From NCBI GenBank assembly GCA_001839685.1, contig MLAK01000091.1, positions 1 to 11,531 on the forward strand: a stretch of 11,531 nucleotides of DNA. Direction: 5' to 3'. Source of the DNA: Tritrichomonas foetus (taxonomy: Eukaryota; Parabasalia; Tritrichomonadida; Tritrichomonadidae). A program made the position numbers and the translations under genes. Position 1 is the stretch's first letter. Each line of letters opens with the position of its first letter. Below are positions 7,776-11,531 of the stretch, one piece after another. The notes under the pieces are model-generated. The model made no database searches, was not told the origin of the DNA, and saw only the letters and a program-made list of their open reading frames with translations.

Positions 7776-9217
7776 ATGAAAAGGCGAATGTCTGTACCCG
7801 ATTCGCTTTCCGGTTATGTTTGGAGGCGCAACATGATTGGTATTTGGGTGAAACGGTTTGCTGTTTTGAAAGAAAATAGGCTGTACGATTACTTTTTTCT
7901 AATTCCAGATCTCTTTACAAAGACGAAACGCGCGCGAAACTCGATTTACAATTTGACGTAACAGCCGACGTAACTGTTTCTGTCATTGAAAACGACCAGA
8001 AGCACCAACGAATTTTAGTTCAAACATCAAACAATTCACTCTCGCTCGAGACAGAAAATCATAACCAAATGATGAGGTGGATTTTAGCCATTCGTGGCTG
8101 CACGTATAATAATCCAAAAATCTCAATTGATCAGTTTAAGATAATATCTGTGATTGGACGAGGCTTCTATGGGAAGGTGATGCTGGTTCAACACACTAAG
8201 ACAGGTGAAACTCTTGCAATAAAAAGTATTCAAAAATGGAAGCTTGTTCAATCAAAAAAAATTCATACTGTGTTAATAGAAAGAAATATTTTAGAAAGCA
8301 TTCATTTTCCATTTATCGTTTCATTACGTTATGCTTTTCAAACGGATAAAAAGTTCTATCTCGTTTTAGAATATGTTCCAGGAGGTGAATTATTTTTCCA
8401 CATGCAAAAACTAGGCGCCCTTCCTTTGGATGTTGTCAAACTGTATATTGCTGAGATTTCACTTGCTTTAAATCACCTTCATTCCCACGGAATTGTGTAT
8501 CGTGATTTAAAGCCAGAGAATGTTCTGATTGATGCAGATGGTCATATCAAACTGACCGATTTTGGACTTTCAAAGTTAACTGAAGAAACATCTACTTTCT
8601 GTGGAACTTCAGAATATTTAGCACCAGAGATTATATCTAGACAACCTTATAGTTATCAAATAGATTGGTGGTCGCTTGGTGTTCTAATGTATGAAATGTT
8701 GTTTGAACGAACTCCATGGGTGACTCAAAACCGTGCAAAGTTATTCGATATGATTCAAAAAGATGAACCTGAGTTTCCTGAGGACGCTAATAAAGAAGCT
8801 GTCGAATTTCTAAAATTTATCCTTGTAAAGGATCCTCGGAAAAGACCAGGATTTCACGAAATTCGAAGGCATTCATTTTTTAGAGATTTTGATTTTGAAA
8901 AAGTCTTAAATATGGAATATCAGTCGAATTTTGTACCTCACATTTCTAACGAACTTAAACCAACTAACTTTGATGCAGAATTTATTGCGGAAGTTGCAGG
9001 AGATTCATCAGCTGCGTCAACAGCTGAACATGAAGATGACTATCTACCTGGATTCAGCTACACTGGTGAGCAGGTGATTGAAAACCTTCATTTTGATGAA
9101 AGCATCATTGCAAATAAAGAAGATGTGTCTGATGATTATATGAAATCGGACTCTGATTCATCAGCCTTCACAAATTCAATTGAACAACAAATCTTTAATA
9201 ACAATTCAAATACATAA
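7776..9217 (+). CDS. Akt-like AGC protein kinase with N-terminal PH domain, one intron
   Basis: Join 7776-7882 with 7909-9217 to give 471 residues. The PH domain spans about 11-98: SGYVWRRN, WVKRFAVLKENRL, then across the splice SLYKDE, ending in a helix with the conserved Trp (W93). The kinase domain spans about 112-370, with glycine loop GRGFYGKV (119-126), Lys K141 in LAIK, helix-C Glu E160, catalytic YRDLKPEN (D235), DFG D253, activation-loop TFCGT (T265, the PDK1-type site) and APE. The AGC tail ends in a hydrophobic motif LPGFSY with S419 at the Akt Ser473-like position; the first aromatic is Leu. A Ser/Asp/Asn-rich tail follows. PH plus AGC layout predicts phosphoinositide recruitment and Ser/Thr phosphorylation of basophilic sites. 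An in-frame TGA at 7764 limits the start to M1 (7776) or M5 (7788). Without splicing, the ORF would begin only at 8069 and lack nearly all the PH domain. Lineage-specific duplicates of such kinases are common in trichomonads. Confidence 0.9.
7883..7908 (+). other. 26-nt spliceosomal intron in the kinase gene
   Basis: It begins GTACGA and ends TTCTAATTCCAG. CTAAT resembles the CTAAC branch point, which in trichomonads lies directly against the acceptor. Removal joins exon 1 (…agg ct) to exon 2 (a tct ctt tac…) as a phase-2 junction, giving …ENR-L-SLYKDE, exactly the strand after the first PH turn, and stays open into the kinase frame. If it were retained, the upstream reading would run to a stop at about 7961 and the PH domain would be lost. 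Very short introns have been reported in trichomonads to my knowledge. Splicing here is inferred, not observed. Confidence 0.85.
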
Positions 9218-9480
9218 TAATATATAGATAAACATTATTTCTTGCGGTTAATTTTGGCAATACTTTTTGATATATCTGAATTCGATTTCTCAACAAAATT
9301 GAGCATGTTAAAAGATACATCATGTTAGAATAACTGTATATAATGGTAACAAAATGTAGTGTCAATATGAGCTTTACGCTTAGTTATTGGCATAAAAAAA
9401 AGCTTATCAAAAAAACAGAATGCAATGATAAAATGATTATTTATTCATAAAATTCTAAAATATGCAAGTAATTCATAGAA
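9218..9480. other. Convergent intergenic region, 263 bases
   Basis: This separates the kinase stop from the carrier-like stop on the opposite strand. It contains AT-rich sequence only. On the minus strand, GAATAAATAA about 30-40 bases after the carrier stop could serve its 3' end. No gene or repeat was seen. Confidence 0.5.
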
Positions 9481-10053
9481 TTATGGGAGTGCCTTTGGGA
9501 AAATACGTTGGGCAATTTTTCTGTATCCTCCTGTAAATGCATATTGAGCACCAGCAAAAGCAGCAGCAATGGCCAATACAACAATTTGACCAGCATGATC
9601 TCTCGTGTAGTTAAACGCGACATCAACTGTTGCAGGAACAACGTTAACTGCGAAATTCATTAAAGCTCCAGGAACGCTTGGCTTCACTTCTTTAATCGGT
9701 TCGCCATCTTTTTGGGTTAATTTCGCCTTTCTTTTTGCGCGGTACACCTGCAAAGGATATACAACAATAGTTGAAAGTGAACTTGCGACAACTCCTGAAG
9801 CAGCGAAAAATATATATTTTCGTTTGAGATCGGTGTGAATAAATTTGTCTTTAAAGTATGGAACAAATACCGAAAAACTCCTTGCAACAGTTTTATTAAT
9901 AATAATCGTTAAAATAATTTCTGAGTTGACAATAATTCGATCTGTTAAATCGTTTACTTCGTACCCACCGTAGAGGTTAGCAGCAACGACTTTGAAGCCA
10001 TCTGTTAATGCACAGATGTATGTGTTATCTTTTAATGCGCTGATATCAATCAT
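9481..10053 (-). CDS. Short, divergent mitochondrial-carrier-like membrane protein, 190 residues
   Basis: The membrane pattern recalls mitochondrial carrier family repeats. A matrix-type segment DGFKVVAANLYGGYE (18-32) stands for the usual EG…YRG. A helix follows (about 44-70, ending VFVPYFKDKF), then a helix with SGVVASSLSTIVVYPLQVYR (86-105) where PLQVYR replaces the P-x-[D/E]-x-x-[K/R] signature. Next come a charged loop, a helix with VPATVDVAFNYTRDH (139-153), and a final helix AIAAAFAGAQYAFTGGYRK (161-179). Family members are about 300 residues with six helices. Here the first helix and probably one more are missing, and the signature Asp is Gln. In a trichomonad it would sit in the hydrogenosomal inner membrane. 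The substrate cannot be predicted, and transport itself is doubtful. A perfect initiator six bases before the ATG supports this start and argues against a missing 5' exon. Other small multi-helix organelle proteins are alternatives. Confidence 0.6.
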   Translation of the reverse strand: MIDISALKDNTYICALTDGFKVVAANLYGGYEVNDLTDRIIVNSEIILTIIINKTVARSFSVFVPYFKDKFIHTDLKRKYIFFAASGVVASSLSTIVVYPLQVYRAKRKAKLTQKDGEPIKEVKPSVPGALMNFAVNVVPATVDVAFNYTRDHAGQIVVLAIAAAFAGAQYAFTGGYRKIAQRIFPKALP

Positions 10054-10056
10054 AAA

Positions 10057-10061
10057 TGTGA
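10057..10061 (-). promoter_or_regulatory. Initiator (Inr) of the carrier-like gene
   Basis: On the minus strand TCACA is followed by TTT and the ATG, a full match to TCA(+1)Y(T/A) with the +1 A six bases before the start codon. This is typical of the very short trichomonad leaders and is the best promoter assignment in the window. Confidence 0.6.
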
Positions 10062-10131
10062 TTTCCTGAAAAAAAAAATCGCGCCATCTTTACATAAACA
10101 TTCAATTTTTCTGAGGCGGATTAAAGAATTG

Positions 10132-10146
10132 ACTGAAATCTTCAGT
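10132..10146. repeat. Small inverted repeat upstream of the carrier-like gene
   Basis: ACTGAA and TTCAGT flank ATC, about 80-95 bases upstream of the carrier-like start on the minus strand. It is short enough to be chance. The rest of 10062-10329 shows no gene. Confidence 0.25.
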
Positions 10147-10470
10147 ATAAAGGTTCAGATTCCCTTTGAAATATTATATCTTCATTTGACCTCATTTCAG
10201 AAATTTCAATGATCAAGTGATATGATCTACGGAAGATTTAGAAAACGATCAATTTTCTTGCTAAGAAAAAGTATAACAAAACCATCACGCAATTCATAAC
10301 TATTAAAATTCTTCAGAGAGATGAATCAATAGGGTTCGCACTTATGCCCAAAATGATTTTGAAAATCGAAAATCGTGGGCACAAGAATTTATAGGTAAAT
10401 TAGCATTTTATATCACACGTTTTTTTTTTTATTCATTAAGAAAATATATATGAGATGAAACATCCTTTGT

Positions 10471-10752
10471 TTAATGCAGAAGAAATGGTTTGTGCATAAA
10501 AAGTGTGTTTGATGCACTTTGAATACGTAATCGTGCTTTCATAGTTGGACACTTATATCTTGTTCCATGAATTCCAGCGATGTGTCTTTGTCTTGATAAA
10601 GTTCTTTCACAATTTGATTCGCTGTTCCCAATATACGTGATCCGTTTGGCAAGGTGTGCAAACTGTTCCCATTTACTGTATCTCATAGCACTGTTCCACA
10701 TTTCCGTTACACATGTAAATTCCATTGCATATTTGAAGGGGATATTGAGTGA
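10471..10752 (-). pseudogene. C-terminal fragment of a hAT-family transposase
   Basis: The frame is open from a TAA near 10753 to the stop at 10471, about 90 codons (an internal ATG lies at 10725). The segment YIGNSESNCERTLSRQRHI, then basic residues and KARLRI, matches the hAT C-terminal dimerisation region, in which S-E/S-x-x-x-ER-x-(F/L)-S and a trailing helix are conserved. WEQFAHLAKRI just before it fits the preceding helix. The N-terminal zinc finger and the RNase-H-like catalytic residues are absent, so the product cannot transpose. It lies inside the terminal inverted repeats, as expected. Confidence 0.6.
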
Positions 10753-10850
10753 AGACGTTCTTTACAACTCTCATTCGGCAATTGATATGATAAGTTTTCT
10801 CTGAAAATTGTGAAGTTATAGAAATATGATCTATCCTAATCAAAAAGTAA

Positions 10851-10999
10851 TCATGCCCATTCAAATATACATAAAAAGTGAAAGTATTCAAATCTTATGC
10901 CCATCCAGTTTGTATACCTCGATATACTTCAAAAGTGAAAAAGTTTAACTCTTCAGAATATTTTTCAGTTTTTGTGAAAAAAAGTTTATCTTATGCCCT
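10851..10999 (+). repeat. Subterminal-type ATGCCC repeats with AAAAGTGAAA spacers
   Basis: ATGCCC recurs near 10853, 10897 and 10994 in the same orientation, two with the longer CTTATGCCC. Between them are AAAAGTGAAA-like blocks (near 10873, 10931 and 10976) and TATAC steps. The same TTATGCCC occurs in the left terminal repeat (10343) and, inverted, near 11305. Repeated short motifs near the ends are typical binding sites of hAT transposases. The repeats are degenerate and boundaries are approximate. Confidence 0.5.
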
Positions 11000-11091
11000 A
11001 CACAATTCATTTTCATTTACAAACTCAAAATGGATTTTTTTTTTTTGAAAAAGTTGTGTTTTCACATATAGAAAAAGTTCGATTATTCATT

Positions 11092-11126
11092 TTGTTTTTT
11101 GTTGTTTTTTGTTGTTTTTGTTTTGA
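11092..11126 (+). repeat. T-rich tandem repeat, period about 10
   Basis: TTGTTTTTTG-type units repeat about three and a half times (units of GTTGTTTTTT, then shortened). This is simple-sequence DNA inside the transposon remnant. The short plus-strand reading frame across it is low complexity and is not called as a gene. Confidence 0.8.
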
Positions 11127-11347
11127 TTTTTCACAGTTTATTTGGCCGTTACTTGCCACTCGTGTTTTTCCCTGAGAAATTCGCATGAGAATTAGCTAGA
11201 TAATCTATTCTATTCTATTAAAGATATACAACTTATAGCATACTTAGGAGAAGGGATTCTTAAGTTATAAAGATGCCTAATTTATTCTGATTTTTCTCAA
11301 AACTTGGGCATAATTTATGAAATCCTTGGGCAGAAGCCCGAACCCTA

Positions 11348-11531
11348 AATTTACTTGAGTTTCCCTACGTTTACTCTCCTGTATTCTTTTAGGTATTTAT
11401 TTCGCGATCGAAGCGAGCGCGTTAGTATTCATCCTAAAATCCATTCAAGTTCACTCTTTCTNTGTATCACATTCTTGNCTNTTTCACCNCTACAATTTGA
11501 CCATTCAATAACCTTCAGATATCTGACAAAT
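11348..11531. other. Right edge: no gene seen, ambiguous bases
   Basis: The sequence downstream of the transposon end shows no open frame of note. It contains a CpG-rich patch at 11403-11421 and four N bases (11462, 11478, 11481, 11489), which suggest the end of a sequencing read or contig. Confidence 0.6.

Larger units (their letters stand above)
10330..11347. mobile_element. hAT-type DNA transposon remnant, about 1.0 kb, with terminal inverted repeats
   Basis: The left end reads TAGGGTTCGCACTTATGCCC (from 10330). The right end, read inward on the minus strand from 11347, is TAGGGTTCGGGCTTCTGCCC. Of the first 22 bases 19 match, and both ends continue into a GATTT. A TAGGG start suits hAT-like elements. 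The interior holds the last part of a transposase gene on the minus strand, with its C terminus toward the left end, and TTATGCCC repeats on the right side. Full hAT elements are several kb, so this is an internally deleted copy. The flanking octamers (10322-10329 and 11348-11355) do not match, so no target-site duplication survives or the ends are slightly off. Confidence 0.65.

Noticed and set aside
58..9250. CGGTTA hexamer as a shared promoter code for the whole window
   Set aside because: It occurs about six times on either strand, including inside a coding region and downstream of the kinase. Roughly three are expected by chance, so the hexamer alone is not evidence.
10062..10095. Possible 3' splice site (T-run plus CAG on the minus strand) just before the carrier-like start, implying an upstream exon for the missing first helix
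   Set aside because: There is no CTAAC-like branch point and no GTAYG donor with coding sequence behind it, and a full initiator sits between it and the ATG.
10580..10804. 74-codon plus-strand frame across the transposase fragment
   Set aside because: It is antisense to the hAT C-terminal motif; its own composition is Leu/Ile/Cys-rich without a family signature.
1..11531. CRISPR arrays, tRNA and rRNA genes, bacterial operons
   Set aside because: No regularly spaced repeats, cloverleaf-like segments or conserved rRNA stretches were seen, and an intron and eukaryotic domain types point to a nuclear genome.

Overview
The window looks like nuclear DNA from a parabasalid (trichomonad) protist, most likely a Tritrichomonas- or Trichomonas-type genome. 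Supporting signs are high A+T, mostly intronless and closely spaced protein genes on both strands, large orphan coiled-coil proteins, initiator-like TCA(+1)Y(T/A) elements a few bases before some start codons, and a UAAA-type sequence overlapping one stop codon. The one intron found is minute (26 nt) and has a fused branch point and acceptor. The genus is inferred from style; no marker gene proves it. Four N bases near the right edge indicate draft sequence.

Layout, left to right. 1-169: a compact upstream region with a Myb-type inverted repeat. 170-3016 (+): a 948-residue coiled-coil protein. 3271-5355 (+): a 694-residue coiled-coil protein with an acidic tract and a polyglutamine run. 5509-6114 (-): a secreted protein resembling the mannose-6-phosphate-receptor homology (MRH) domain of OS-9/Yos9. 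About 6075-6510 (+): a probable decayed gene. About 7022-7629 (-): a clearer decayed gene broken by stops and frameshifts. 7776-9217 (+): an Akt-like PH-domain AGC kinase whose PH domain is complete only after a 26-nt intron is removed. 9481-10053 (-): a short, divergent mitochondrial-carrier-like membrane protein, presumably hydrogenosomal. 10330-11347: a small hAT-type DNA transposon remnant with matching terminal inverted repeats and the C-terminal end of a transposase. 11348-11531: no gene seen.

The live genes do not form an obvious pathway. The two coiled-coil genes are tandem and may be structural or cytoskeletal. The kinase would act at phosphoinositide membranes, the MRH protein in the ER/secretory lumen, and the carrier-like protein in an organelle membrane. 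The most useful observations are the tiny intron that rescues the kinase, the MRH protein that seems to lack sugar-binding residues, the shortened carrier, and the previously unmarked relics (two broken genes and one transposon) in the apparent gaps.
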